Shown piece after piece: positions 16,890 through 27,563 of a DNA stretch of 64,000 nucleotides (positions are counted from its first letter, which is position 1; the number at the start of each line of letters is the position of its first letter). A program made the position numbers and the translations under genes. The notes under the pieces were generated by a model, which saw only the letters and a list, made by a program, of their open reading frames with translations, was not told the DNA's origin and ran no database searches. The stretch spans positions 248,001 to 312,000 of the forward strand of contig CAIOYC010000009.1 in NCBI GenBank assembly GCA_903862425.1. Direction: 5' to 3'. This DNA comes from an uncultured Caulobacterales bacterium (lineage in GTDB: Bacteria > Pseudomonadota > Alphaproteobacteria > Caulobacterales > Caulobacteraceae).

Positions 16890-18017
16890 CTAGCCGGCGA
16901 AGTCCCGCAGCGCGCGGCCGGGCCAGGCCTGGCCCGCCGCGCGTTGGTACTGCACGGGCCAGGGCGAGGCCTTGTCGGGTCCGCCATCGAGCGCTTCGGC
17001 AGCGTGGTGCGGCCAGCGCGGGTCGTCCAGCAGGGCGCGGGCGAGGGCGATCATGTCGGCCTTGCCTTCAGTGAGGATGGCTTCGGCCTGATGGGCTCCG
17101 GCGATCATGCCGACGGCGATCACCGTGAGGTCCGGGCAACGGTGTTTCACCGTCTCGGCGAAGGCTACCTGATAGCCGGGCTCCCGGCCGGGGATCTTGG
17201 CCCCCGCGGCATTGGCGCCGGACGAGATATGCACATAGTCGAGCCCCAGCGCCTGAAGCCTGGCGGAAACCTCCGCCGTCTCCTCTGGCGTGATGCCGCC
17301 TTCCACCCAGTCCGATCCGTTCAGACGCATGCCCAGCGCCTTTGATCTCGGCCACGCCGCGCGCACCGCCTCGGCGATCCGCAAGGGAAAGCGCATGCGG
17401 TTCTCGAGCGTACCGCCGAATTCGTCGGTCCGCTTGTTGGCGACGGGCGAGAGGAATTCGGAGATCAGATAGCCATGAGCGCCGTGAAGCTCGACGAGTT
17501 GGAAGCCCGCCCGGTCCGCGCGCTTGGCGGCCGCGACGAACGCCTCGACGATCGCGTCCATGCCGGCCTGGTCGAGCGCTTCGGGCGTGTGCCAGCCCTC
17601 GGTGAACGGCACGGCCGAGGGCGCGTAGGTGGTCCAGGCCCCCTGGCCAGGCGCGAGCGGCCCACCCTTCTCGATCCACGGCTTGTGGGTCGAGGCCTTG
17701 CGCCCGGCATGGGCCAGCTGGATGCCGAACGGCGTATCGGAAAAGCTCGCCGTGTCCCTGATCAGGCGGGCGAAGGCGGCTTCCTGCTCCTCGTTCCATA
17801 TACCGGCATCGCCGGGTGAAATCCGCCCCTCGGGCAGAACGCCGCTGGCCTCGACGATCACCACACCGGCGCCCGAAATGGCCAGGGCGCCGAGATGCTG
17901 CCAGTGCCAGGGCTGGATCACGCCATCGACGGCGGAATACTGGCACATGGGCGCGACGACGACCCGGTTCCTGAGTTCCAGGCCGCCGACCTTGATCGGC
18001 GAAAAGAGCAGGCTCAC
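16890..18017 (-). CDS. Old-yellow-enzyme family NADH:flavin oxidoreductase (YqjM-like)
   Basis: FMN-dependent ene-reductase of 375 residues. LFSPIKVGGLELRNRVVVAPMCQYSA opens the TIM barrel. QLAHAGRKAS carries the His of the substrate site, FQLVELHGAHGYLISEFLSP is the classic OYE motif, and NRMRFPLRI and GKADMIALARALLDDPRWP close the barrel. The Cys in APMCQYS (near residue 25) is the redox-tuning Cys of the YqjM subclass. Its ATG overlaps the end of the glutaredoxin gene by 4 bases (ATGA), so the two are probably translated together. Confidence 0.92.
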   Translation of the reverse strand: MSLLFSPIKVGGLELRNRVVVAPMCQYSAVDGVIQPWHWQHLGALAISGAGVVIVEASGVLPEGRISPGDAGIWNEEQEAAFARLIRDTASFSDTPFGIQLAHAGRKASTHKPWIEKGGPLAPGQGAWTTYAPSAVPFTEGWHTPEALDQAGMDAIVEAFVAAAKRADRAGFQLVELHGAHGYLISEFLSPVANKRTDEFGGTLENRMRFPLRIAEAVRAAWPRSKALGMRLNGSDWVEGGITPEETAEVSARLQALGLDYVHISSGANAAGAKIPGREPGYQVAFAETVKHRCPDLTVIAVGMIAGAHQAEAILTEGKADMIALARALLDDPRWPHHAAEALDGGPDKASPWPVQYQRAAGQAWPGRALRDFAG

Positions 18018-18400
18018 GCTTCGATCAAGCCTTGTTGCTTGAACAGGGTCTTCAACTCCCCGGCCTGGAACATCTCCTTGACGATATCGCAGCCGCCGAC
18101 GAACTCGCCGTTGACGTAGAGCTGGGGGATGGTCGGCCAGTCGGAGAAGGCCTTGATGCCCTGGCGCAGGTCGTCGTTCTGCAGCACGTCCACGCCCACG
18201 AACGGCACGCCGAGGTGATCGAGGATCTGCACCGTGAGGGCGGAGAAGCCGCAGCGCGGCTGCTCGGGCTCGCCCTTCATGAACAGCACCACCGGGTTCG
18301 CCTGGAGGGTGTCGGCGATGAAGGTGTGCACCGCGTGCTGGGTGTCGATGGCTTCGTCGGGGCCGGGGCCGGTGGGTTCGAACTGGGTGACGTCGGTCAC
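18014..18400 (-). CDS. grxD: Monothiol glutaredoxin, Grx4 family
   Basis: A 128-residue monothiol glutaredoxin with the hallmark active site CGFS at residues 50-53, preceded by FMKGEPEQPR. WPTIPQLYVNGEFVGGCDIVKEMFQAGEL holds the glutathione-binding cis-Pro and GG-CD elements. CGFS glutaredoxins bind a [2Fe-2S] cluster between two monomers or with a BolA protein and take part in iron-sulfur supply and iron sensing. A BolA gene lies 330 bases upstream on the same strand, in agreement. The N-terminal 20 residues are a short non-conserved extension. The downstream OYE gene overlaps by 4 bases. Confidence 0.95.
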   Translation of the reverse strand: MTDVTQFEPTGPGPDEAIDTQHAVHTFIADTLQANPVVLFMKGEPEQPRCGFSALTVQILDHLGVPFVGVDVLQNDDLRQGIKAFSDWPTIPQLYVNGEFVGGCDIVKEMFQAGELKTLFKQQGLIEA

Positions 18401-18482
18401 GGAAGACCTCCTGAAATCTATGCTTCTCAGCTAGGCGCGGCGCGCGGCTAGATCAAGCGTATGGGTGGGGATGTGATCGCTG

Positions 18483-18698
18483 TCATACATTGGAGCTTGC
18501 CTCCGACTTGGCTGAAGCTACCAAGGCATCGAAGTCCAACTCTTCGCTCTGCGCCATAAAAGCCATTCCGATGTAGAGGCATTCATTGCAGATGCGCACT
18601 CCGCGCGTCTTGTCCGCCACAATCAGTACAACTTCGTTTGGCTCGCGGCTGCAGAAACTGCAGGCGAAATCGTCCTTGGCGACGTCTGCAATTGTCAT
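18483..18698 (-). CDS. Free-standing ClpX-type C4 zinc finger protein
   Basis: The 71-residue protein is little more than the zinc-binding domain found at the N-terminus of ClpX: CSFCSREPNEVVLIVAD followed by TRGVRICNECL. The four Cys (13, 16, 37, 40) form C-x2-C-x20-C-x2-C. No AAA+ domain follows; the rest is an acidic helical tail. In ClpX this domain dimerises and docks adaptors such as SspB. A solitary copy could bind ClpX or its adaptors, but that is inference. It lies between bolA and grxD on the same strand, an unusual insertion in a pair whose products usually work together. Confidence 0.85.
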   Translation of the reverse strand: MTIADVAKDDFACSFCSREPNEVVLIVADKTRGVRICNECLYIGMAFMAQSEELDFDALVASAKSEASSNV

Positions 18699-18727
18699 GC
18701 GAATTCCAAACCGCTCGGCGTCAAATC

Positions 18728-18961
18728 TTAGGCCGGCGCAAGGGTCTCTAAAGCCAAGGCGTGCAGTTCGCCGCCCAGCACGTCGGCGAGCGCCTTGTTG
18801 ACCAACTGGTGCTGACGCACGCGGGATAGCCCAGCGAAAGCGGGCGAAACGATGCGGGCCCGATAATGGTCGCCGTCGCCCGCAAGGTCGGTGACGGTGA
18901 TCTCAGCGTCGGGGAAGGCGGAGGCGAGGCGGGCTTCCAGCACTTGTTGCGGCATCGGCAT
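18728..18961 (-). CDS. bolA: BolA family protein
   Basis: A 77-residue BolA-like protein. Family features are EARLASAFPDAEITVTDLAGDGDHYRARIVSPAF in the first half (only part quoted) and the helix-turn LSRVRQHQLVNKALADVLGGELHALAL. The GDGDHYR motif contains the conserved His that can bind a 2Fe-2S cluster together with a CGFS glutaredoxin. The same-strand grxD gene nearby supports that partnership. The sequence is closer to the IbaG/BolA-like short forms than to the E. coli morphogene BolA. Start ATG 18961; 18955 is equally possible. Confidence 0.93.
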   Translation of the reverse strand: MPMPQQVLEARLASAFPDAEITVTDLAGDGDHYRARIVSPAFAGLSRVRQHQLVNKALADVLGGELHALALETLAPA

Positions 18962-19023
18962 GGGGAACTCTTTCTTGTCGCAATGTCCTATAGACTGTTC
19001 CGAGCGCGGCCCGAAGGACCCTG

Positions 19024-19785
19024 ATGCAATCGATCCTGATGGCGGCTTCGGCCGCCGCCCTCCTGCACACGACGATGGTGACTTCCGGCCCCCTCATTCC
19101 GGACGGCGCCAACGGGGCCGCCATGCCGCAGAACGGCGTGTGGGCGCTCGTCCCCACAGAGTGCGAGACGCCGACCACGCTTGATCTTGCGGCCTGGCCC
19201 AAGTGCGCCACGCCCGTCGGTTTCGCCGATGACGAGGTCGCGGCGCTGGAGCGCCCCGCGCCCGGCAATAAGGCCAAGGCGGACGAATTCTATTCCATGG
19301 CGCGCACGAAATTCGCGCTCGCCCCCGCGACGGTCACAGGCGGACCGGAGGTGGTGCAGGTGGTGGTGCCCATGGTGTTCAGCCGCAGCTATTATTTCCT
19401 CGCCATCACGCCCGAGACGCTGGACGCCGATGGCCGCTTCGCTGCGGCGCGCGGCTGGCCGGTGGCCTGCGCGGAACCGGCTAAGGGCGGGTGCAGTCCC
19501 AAGGTGCTCGCCGACGTGCAGGCTCAGGCGGCGACGGCGCCTGTTGATCCGCAACGCCTCTACAAGCTCGTGCGAATCCAGCCGCCGGCCGCTGATGCGC
19601 CGGCGATAACACCCGCGCCGGGGGAGCCTGCGAACACCGATGCGCCGGCGACTACGCCACCCGCAGCGGCGGGCGCAGCGACAGTTCCCGCGCCCGGCGC
19701 CGTGACGGAGAAAACCTTGCCGCCCGCCAACAGCGCTACGCCCGCACCGTCCGCGTCAAAGACCCCGGCCGGACCGAGCGCTTAG
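19024..19785 (+). CDS. Hypothetical secreted protein with Pro/Ala-rich tail
   Basis: I do not recognise a family. It has a short hydrophobic N-terminus (MQSILMAASAAALLHTTMV) that could be a signal peptide. A domain of about 150 residues with Cys in VPTECETP, WPKCATP, VACAEP and GGCSPK follows. The final 70 residues are low-complexity Pro, Ala and Thr (GEPANTDAPATTPPAAAGA), likely disordered and perhaps wall- or membrane-proximal. It is divergent from bolA by only 62 bases and overlaps glpD at the stop codons. Third-position G/C bias is strong. Confidence 0.75.
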   Translation: MQSILMAASAAALLHTTMVTSGPLIPDGANGAAMPQNGVWALVPTECETPTTLDLAAWPKCATPVGFADDEVAALERPAPGNKAKADEFYSMARTKFALAPATVTGGPEVVQVVVPMVFSRSYYFLAITPETLDADGRFAAARGWPVACAEPAKGGCSPKVLADVQAQAATAPVDPQRLYKLVRIQPPAADAPAITPAPGEPANTDAPATTPPAAAGAATVPAPGAVTEKTLPPANSATPAPSASKTPAGPSA

Positions 19786-21284
19786 GCCGAACCGGCCTGA
19801 ACGGCCGCCCGCTCGCGCATATAGGTCTCTAGCCGCGACACCTCGTCCGGCTTGGCGTAGAGGCCGAGCTTGGTGCGCCGCCAGAGCACATCCTCGGCGG
19901 TGCGCGCCCACTCCTCGTCCATCAGGTAGTCCACCTCGCGCGCAGACAGGTCACGCACGAACGTCTCGCCGAGGTCCGCCGGTTCGCGCGCCTCTCCCAG
20001 TACCCGTCGGGTCCGCGAGCCATAGGCAAGGGCTAGGCGGCGCATGGAACCGTCCAACTTGGGATATTCGCTCGATAGCCGGTCGATCAACTCGCGCAGG
20101 CCGCCCTTGGGCACGTCCCCGCCGGGCAGCGGTTTGGTCGCCGTCCAAGGCGCGCCAGGCTTGGGCAGGTGGGGGGCGAGCTTTTCCATGACGCCCTCCG
20201 CCAGGCGACGATAAGTGGTGATCTTGCCCCCATAGACGCTGAGCAGCGGCGCCTGGCCCTGTGGTGCGTCCAGCCTTAGCACGTAGTCGCGGGTGGCGGA
20301 TTGCGCGGCTCCTTCGCCCTCGTCGGCCAGGGCGCGTACACCGGCATAGCTCCACACCACCTGGTCGGGCGTCACGGGCGTCTTGAAGTAGTCGCTGACG
20401 GCCGTGCAGAGATAGGCGATCTCGTCCGCCGTCGCCTCGACCCGCACGCTGGGGTGTTTCACCTCCAGATCGGTGGTGCCGATCAGGGTGAAGTCACCGC
20501 GATAGGGTACAGCAAACTCAACCCGCCCGTCGGCGTTCTGGAAGATGTAAGCCGCGCTATGGTCATAGAGCTTGGGCACGACGATATGGCTACCCTGAAC
20601 CAGGCGAACCCCGTGCGGCGCGTTCAGGCCTGTGAGCGCCAGCGCCTCATTCACCCATGGACCGGCGGCGTTGACCAGCGCCTTGGCGTGGACCACGCCG
20701 CCGCCGTCGGTCTCGACGCGCCAATGCTTGCCTTCACGTCGAGCGGAGGTCACAGCGGTGCGGGTGCGGATATCAGCGCCGAGCTCGCGCGCGCCGATGG
20801 CGTTGGTCACCACCAGACGGGAATCGTCGGTCCAGCCGTCGTAATAGGAAAAGCCGTGATGGAACTCGGGCTTCAGCGGCGCGCCTTCCGGCCCGTGGCT
20901 CAGGTCCAGCGACTTAGCCGCCGGCAGGCCGCCGCGATTGCCCAGGTGATCGTAGAGGAACAGGCCGATGCGCAACATCCAGCGCGGCCTCAGTCCCCTG
21001 TGGTGAGGCAGGATGAAGCGCAACGGCTGCACCAGGTGCGGCGCGATCCGAGCCAACACCGCCCGCTCGTTCAGCGCCTCGCTCACCAGGCGAAAGGCGT
21101 ATTGCTCCAGATAGCGCAGGCCGCCGTGGATGAGTTTGGTGGAGGCCGAAGAGGTGGCGCCGGCCAGGTCGCCTTTCTCGAACAGCACGACCTTCAGCCC
21201 GCGTCCGGCGGCGTCGCGCGCCACACCGCACCCGTTAACCCCACCGCCGATCACGGCGATGTCGAAGGTCTGATCCGATTCCAC
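19782..21284 (-). CDS. glpD: Aerobic glycerol-3-phosphate dehydrogenase
   Basis: Membrane-associated FAD enzyme that oxidises glycerol-3-phosphate to dihydroxyacetone phosphate and passes electrons to quinone. The 500-residue length is typical. FAD-binding GGGVNGCGVARDAAGRG is at about 13-29, and STKLIHGGLRYLEQY is the GlpD signature. FTLIGTTDLEV and LLSVYGGKITTYRRLAE form the substrate and FAD-contact region near 355-370. A C-terminal helical domain includes VDYLMDEEWARTAEDVLWRRTKLG, which is diagnostic. No glpK or glpF is adjacent. The stop overlaps the convergent secreted-protein gene. Confidence 0.97.
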   Translation of the reverse strand: MESDQTFDIAVIGGGVNGCGVARDAAGRGLKVVLFEKGDLAGATSSASTKLIHGGLRYLEQYAFRLVSEALNERAVLARIAPHLVQPLRFILPHHRGLRPRWMLRIGLFLYDHLGNRGGLPAAKSLDLSHGPEGAPLKPEFHHGFSYYDGWTDDSRLVVTNAIGARELGADIRTRTAVTSARREGKHWRVETDGGGVVHAKALVNAAGPWVNEALALTGLNAPHGVRLVQGSHIVVPKLYDHSAAYIFQNADGRVEFAVPYRGDFTLIGTTDLEVKHPSVRVEATADEIAYLCTAVSDYFKTPVTPDQVVWSYAGVRALADEGEGAAQSATRDYVLRLDAPQGQAPLLSVYGGKITTYRRLAEGVMEKLAPHLPKPGAPWTATKPLPGGDVPKGGLRELIDRLSSEYPKLDGSMRRLALAYGSRTRRVLGEAREPADLGETFVRDLSAREVDYLMDEEWARTAEDVLWRRTKLGLYAKPDEVSRLETYMRERAAVQAGSA

Positions 21285-21326
21285 AGTGCAGCTATACGGT
21301 GATCTGTCCGCGCGGGGGAGAGGCGA

Positions 21327-22379
21327 TCATTCCGCCGCCGCCTTCTCGGGGGTGAACGGGTCAGGGACCCGGCGACCGCCCTGGCGTTCGAACATCCAGC
21401 CTGGATATTCGGGCGGCAGCTTGGACACTTCGTCGAGCCTGACCATGTCGTCGGTCGTCAGGTGCAGGTCCGCGGCGGCGAGGTTGTCGCTGAGCTGCTC
21501 CACCGTCTTGGCCCCGACGATGATCGAGGTGGTGAAGGGCTTGGCGAGGATGTAGGCCAGCGCCACGCGGGCCACGGAGACGCCGTGCGCCTCGCCGATT
21601 TCTCGCATCACGTCGATACAGTAGAAGGCGCGCTCGCGATTGACGGGCGGGAAGTCGAACACCGCCCGCCGCGACCCCTGCGGCCCGTCGGCGTCGCGGC
21701 TGAACTTGCCCGACAGCAGACCGCCCGCCAGGGGCGACCAGGCCATCAGGCCCATGCGCTGGTCGTCCATCATCGGCACGAGGTCGCGCTCAAGGTCCCG
21801 CCCGGCGACCGAGTAGTAGGCCTGCAAGGTGGCGAAGCGGGTCCACCCCTGCGCATCGGCCAGCATGTTGGCCTTGGTGATCTTCCAGGCGGCCCAGTTG
21901 GAGACGCCGATATAACGGACCAATCCCTCGCGCACGAGATCGTCGAGCGCCCGCATGGTCTCCTCCAGAGGCGTGATGCGGTCGTTGCCGTGGATCTGAT
22001 AGAGGTCGATGTGATCGAGGCCCAGGCGGTCCAGGCTGTATTTCACGCCGTCCATGATGTGACCGCGCGAGGCGCCGCGATCGTTGGGCGCCTTGCCCAC
22101 ATCGCCGAACACCTTGGTGGCCACCACGATGTCCGATCGTTTTACCCCCAGCGTCTTCAGCGCGTGCCCGACCAGGGTCTCGGAGCGGCCCTCGGAATAG
22201 ACGTCTGCGGTGTCGATGAAGTTGACCCCGGCCTTGAGCGCCGTCTCGACGAGCTTGGTGCTCTCATCCTCCTGCAGGTTGCCGATGGCCTGCCACATGC
22301 CCTGGCCGCCGAAGGTCATGGCGCCGAGGCATATTTCCGAGACGTAGAGGCCCGTGCGGCCGAGCTGGTTGTAACGCAT
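21327..22379 (-). CDS. Aldo/keto reductase
   Basis: A 350-residue NAD(P)H-dependent aldo/keto reductase. Family motifs include YNQLGRTGLYVSEICLGAMTFGG and FIDTADVYSEGRSE, where Asp and Tyr are catalytic. VATKVFG has the catalytic Lys, and IDLYQIHGND has the His-equivalent position of the tetrad. GVSNWAAWKI and AWSPLAGGLLSGKF are also present, as are IIVGAKTVEQLSDNL residues for the nicotinamide phosphate. It fits the AKR subgroup of YghZ/YajO-like enzymes with broad aldehyde substrates. It is a single gene between glpD and the topoisomerase gene, all on one strand. Confidence 0.93.
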   Translation of the reverse strand: MRYNQLGRTGLYVSEICLGAMTFGGQGMWQAIGNLQEDESTKLVETALKAGVNFIDTADVYSEGRSETLVGHALKTLGVKRSDIVVATKVFGDVGKAPNDRGASRGHIMDGVKYSLDRLGLDHIDLYQIHGNDRITPLEETMRALDDLVREGLVRYIGVSNWAAWKITKANMLADAQGWTRFATLQAYYSVAGRDLERDLVPMMDDQRMGLMAWSPLAGGLLSGKFSRDADGPQGSRRAVFDFPPVNRERAFYCIDVMREIGEAHGVSVARVALAYILAKPFTTSIIVGAKTVEQLSDNLAAADLHLTTDDMVRLDEVSKLPPEYPGWMFERQGGRRVPDPFTPEKAAAE

Positions 22380-22443
22380 GAGTATGTCTCCGGAGGGGTG
22401 CGCACTCTAGCTAGGCGGCGGACACACGGTCGCAAGACGACGG

Positions 22444-23481
22444 TCAGATCTTCTTGGCCAGCTTGTCGAGAAAGCGCAGCACCGCCTTCTCGAATTTTGC
22501 GCCGTCCGTCTTCGCGAAGGCGGGCGGAAGCGTTTCTTCGGCAAAGGCCTTCAGCACCTCCGGATGCACATAGGCCTTGCGACAGACGGCCGGGGTATTT
22601 CCGAGTAGTCCGGCGGTGGCCTTGATGCACAGGTTCACCGCGCGTTTCGCCTCCGCCTGGCTGGTGGGCTTGGGTTGAAGGGCGAGAGCCTTGGCGGCGG
22701 CGAGCGTGCCCGCCCAGGTACGGAAGTCCTTGGCCGTGAAGTGCTGGCCGGTCGCTGCGTGCAGATAGGCGTTGACGTCGGACGAGCCGATGGCGTGGCG
22801 CTGCCCGTCCTCGTCCACCCACTGAAACAGGCGCTGGCCCGGCAGGTCGTGCACCTGCTTGATCACCCGCGCCAGGCGCCGGTCGCGCAGCCCGGTGCTG
22901 TGCTTGACCCCGCTCTTGCCCATGAACTCGAACCGCACAGCGGCGCCGCTGACCTTGGCGTGTTTCGACCGCAGCGTGGTCAGCCCGAAATGATTGTTGG
23001 TCTTGGCGTATTCGTCATTGCCTACACGGATAAGGGTCAGTTCGAGCAGGCGCACCACCAAGGCTGTAACCCTGTCATGCGACAGCGAACGCTTGGCTAG
23101 GTCCGCATCGACGCGTGCCCGGATCTCGGGCAGCGCCCGACCGAAGGCGGCCATGCGGCCGAACTTCCCCTCATCGCGGGTGGCGCTCCAGCGGGCGTGA
23201 TAGCGATATTGCTTTCGACCCCGGTCATCGCGGCCCGTGGCCTGGATGTGCCCGTCGGGATCGGGACTGATCCAGACGTCGGTATAGGCAGGCGGGATGG
23301 CGAGGTGACGGATGCGCTCCAGCGTGGAGGCGTCCTTCACCTCCGACCCGTTGGGGCGGACATAGTGAAAGCCGTGCGGGCCCTTACCGCGGCGGGCTAT
23401 GCCGGGATCACTGTCGTGCACATAGGTCAGGCCGGCGTGATGGGCGACGGCTTCGGGCTCCAGGCTTCCGTCCAAGGGCAT
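22444..23481 (-). CDS. DNA topoisomerase IB
   Basis: A poxvirus-like type IB topoisomerase of 345 residues that relaxes supercoils by a 3'-phosphotyrosine intermediate. I see RRGKGPHGFHYVRPNG near the N-terminus and GRKQYRYHARWSATRDEGKF, which carries the first catalytic Arg. RVGNDEYAKTNNHFGLTTLRSKHA is the core signature. FRTWAGTLAAA contains a second catalytic Arg, and the nucleophile is Tyr304 in CRKAYVHPEVL. All expected catalytic elements seem present. Such enzymes are scattered among bacteria and often acquired horizontally, but codon use here matches the neighbours. Divergent from rlmJ. Confidence 0.95.
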   Translation of the reverse strand: MPLDGSLEPEAVAHHAGLTYVHDSDPGIARRGKGPHGFHYVRPNGSEVKDASTLERIRHLAIPPAYTDVWISPDPDGHIQATGRDDRGRKQYRYHARWSATRDEGKFGRMAAFGRALPEIRARVDADLAKRSLSHDRVTALVVRLLELTLIRVGNDEYAKTNNHFGLTTLRSKHAKVSGAAVRFEFMGKSGVKHSTGLRDRRLARVIKQVHDLPGQRLFQWVDEDGQRHAIGSSDVNAYLHAATGQHFTAKDFRTWAGTLAAAKALALQPKPTSQAEAKRAVNLCIKATAGLLGNTPAVCRKAYVHPEVLKAFAEETLPPAFAKTDGAKFEKAVLRFLDKLAKKI

Positions 23482-23564
23482 CGCCGCTCCCAGTCCTCAT
23501 CGAGACCGGCGCTTTCCATGACCGGCTTGGCTGGCTAATCCTCTGCCGGAGCTCGGGTTCCGCT

Positions 23565-23579
23565 GAGGAGGCGCGTCTG
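23565..23579 (+). promoter_or_regulatory. Shine-Dalgarno and CTG start of rlmJ
   Basis: GAGGAG at 23565-23570 lies six bases before a CTG codon at 23577. That codon is followed directly by NYRHHFHAGNFADV, the conserved N-terminus of RlmJ. No in-frame ATG, GTG or TTG exists between 23511 and this point, and the first in-frame GTG (23619) would remove the conserved 14 residues. The spacing and conservation both favour CTG as the real start codon. Confidence 0.75.
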
Positions 23580-24392
23580 AACTATCGCCACCACTTCCAC
23601 GCCGGCAATTTCGCCGACGTGATGAAGCACGCGATTCTTTTGGCGCTGATCGCAGCCATGCGCCGGCCTGTGCGCGTGGTGGAGACCCATGCCGGCGCCG
23701 GCCTCTACGATCTGCAAGGCGATGTGGCGCGCCGTACGGGTGAAGCCGAGGCCGGTGTCGGACGGTTGATGACGGCCGGAGATCTGCCCGCCTCCCTGTC
23801 GATGCTCAGGCAGGCGGTGCAGCGGGAGAATGGCGACGGCGCGCTGCGTTTTTATCCGGGCTCGCCCGTCCTGGCCCTCGGCGCCATGGGAGCCGGCGAC
23901 AGCTATGTGGGCTGCGAACTGAGACCCGACGATTTCGAGACTCTGAGGGCTCTGGCGGCGAAGCGCACCGGCAAGGCGACGGCGCGGGCGGTTCAGTCGG
24001 ATGGTTATGAGCTTCTGGGCGGCGCGCTCAGAGGCGGCGAACTGGTGCTGATCGACCCGCCCTTCGAGCGGGGCGACGACTACGACCGGGCAGCGGAGGC
24101 GGTGGGCCTTTGCATCGCCCGCAAGGCCTCCATGGCGATCTGGACGCCGCTCAAGGACATGGAGACACTCGATGGCCTCGTGCGCCAGGTTGAGGCGCTG
24201 GGGCTGGCCCGCCTGTCCCTGGCCGAGGTGCGGCTGCGACCGCTCAGGAATCCGATGGCCATGAACGGCTGCGCCATGCTGCTGGTGGATGCGCCACCGA
24301 TCGAAGATGAGGCCGAAGCTGTCTGCCGCTGGGTCGCCGAGCATTGTGGCGAGGCGGGCGCCAAGGGGCTGATAACGCGTCTGGCGGGCTAG
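23577..24392 (+). CDS. rlmJ: 23S rRNA (adenine-2030-N6)-methyltransferase
   Basis: SAM-dependent methyltransferase of 271 residues that methylates A2030 of 23S rRNA in E. coli. The N-terminus LNYRHHFHAGNFADVMKHAIL is the family hallmark; the segment VVETHAGAGLYDL binds SAM. VLIDPPFE is the catalytic N6-methyltransferase motif (D-P-P-F/Y), and MNGCAMLLVDAP is near the end. The start codon is CTG, set by a strong Shine-Dalgarno (separate entry). It is divergent from the topoisomerase gene and shares CTAG with the convergent YbjQ-like gene. Confidence 0.93.
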   Translation: MNYRHHFHAGNFADVMKHAILLALIAAMRRPVRVVETHAGAGLYDLQGDVARRTGEAEAGVGRLMTAGDLPASLSMLRQAVQRENGDGALRFYPGSPVLALGAMGAGDSYVGCELRPDDFETLRALAAKRTGKATARAVQSDGYELLGGALRGGELVLIDPPFERGDDYDRAAEAVGLCIARKASMAIWTPLKDMETLDGLVRQVEALGLARLSLAEVRLRPLRNPMAMNGCAMLLVDAPPIEDEAEAVCRWVAEHCGEAGAKGLITRLAG

Positions 24393-24775
24393 ATCCGGCG
24401 CGCAACCGCCAGCGGGCCCGTCCCGTCGTCGCCGAAGCGCACGGCGGTGCCCGACGCGGAGACCATGATCAGTGACCCGTGGGGGCCGACGGTCTGGAAG
24501 TCGAGGTCGATGCCGATCACCGCATCCGCGCCAAGGCCCGCGGCCTCGTCCTCCATCATCTGCAAGGCTTGGGCGCGCGCCTTCTGCAGTACGCGCTCGT
24601 AGCTCGTGGAACGACCGCCCAGAAAGTCTCGAAAGCCGGCCATGATCTCGCGCACCACATTGGCGCCGACGATGGTCTGGGCCGCGACCACGCCCAGGTA
24701 TTCCGTCACGGGCCGCCCTTGAACGAGGGCTGTCGTGGTCATCACCAGCGTGGCGTGCGGCGGACGTCTCGCCAT
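24389..24775 (-). CDS. YbjQ family (UPF0145, heavy-metal-binding domain) protein
   Basis: A 128-residue protein with the UPF0145/YbjQ pattern. EYLGVVAAQTIVGANVVREIMAGFRDFLGGRS is the family core (about 25-56), then YERVLQKARAQALQMMEDEAAGLGADAVIGIDLDFQ. Members form pentameric rings; a metal-binding role has been suggested but not proved. Cytoplasmic, no signal. ATG 24775 is used; ATG 24742 (MTTTALVQG) would give a length closer to the usual family size of about 105-115 residues and may be the true start. Confidence 0.9.
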   Translation of the reverse strand: MARRPPHATLVMTTTALVQGRPVTEYLGVVAAQTIVGANVVREIMAGFRDFLGGRSTSYERVLQKARAQALQMMEDEAAGLGADAVIGIDLDFQTVGPHGSLIMVSASGTAVRFGDDGTGPLAVARRI

Positions 24776-24932
24776 GGAACCTACTCTCCCGAACTGTCAT
24801 TGAGGATGGCGAAGCGCCAAGCTTTAAGCCAGGCAAATCACGTCCGGGGCGAACGGAGCAGACGCGCGCATCGTTCCACGCCACAGTATATGCTTACGCT
24901 TGCCGCCCTCCCGCCGTGGAAAGCCGACCACC

Positions 24933-25400
24933 ATGTTTTTCGCTCGCTCGCACATCGACCTGCACAATATCCGCCAGTCGGTCGAGCGGATCGGCAACAT
25001 CTCCGACAACGTCGTCCATTTCGGCCCGATCAAGCTCGGTCTCGAAGCGATCCTGGAATTCGTCCCCTTCGTCGGCGAGATCTACAGCCTCGTCGCCGGT
25101 TTCATGATCCTGATCGAAGGGGTGAGGGCTCGGGTGCCGGGCACCACGCTGATGCAGATCGTGCTGCTGATCACCATGCGGACGGCCATGGGCAGCTTCG
25201 ACGCCATACCCGGCCTCGGCATCATCGGCGACCTCGCTGCCGGCGCCTTCCGTGCGCACAAGATCTCCGCCGACATGGTGGCCAAGGCCATGGACGACAC
25301 GCTTTATATCGAAGGCCATAAGGGCGACCCGGAATATGCCGACATCCTGGCCCGCGTCCGCTCCGGCAAGGAACGGCGCCGTGTGGTGTACCTCGGCTAG
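24933..25400 (+). CDS. DUF4112 family membrane protein
   Basis: A 155-residue protein of the DUF4112 type. Conserved features are LGLEAILEFVPFVGEIYSLVAGFMIL (first hydrophobic hairpin) and TLMQIVLLITMRTAMGSFDAIPGLGIIGDLAAGAFRAH (second, with the P-x-x-G-x-x-x-D motif). The C-terminus is charged and cytoplasmic. ATG 24933 (MFFARSHIDLHN) is preferred over 24900, which would add basic residues lacking similarity. Family function unknown. It converges on mutB with only three bases between the two stop codons. Confidence 0.85.
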   Translation: MFFARSHIDLHNIRQSVERIGNISDNVVHFGPIKLGLEAILEFVPFVGEIYSLVAGFMILIEGVRARVPGTTLMQIVLLITMRTAMGSFDAIPGLGIIGDLAAGAFRAHKISADMVAKAMDDTLYIEGHKGDPEYADILARVRSGKERRRVVYLG

Positions 25401-25403
25401 GGT

Positions 25404-27559
<2,156 letters not shown>

Positions 27560-27563
<4 letters not shown>

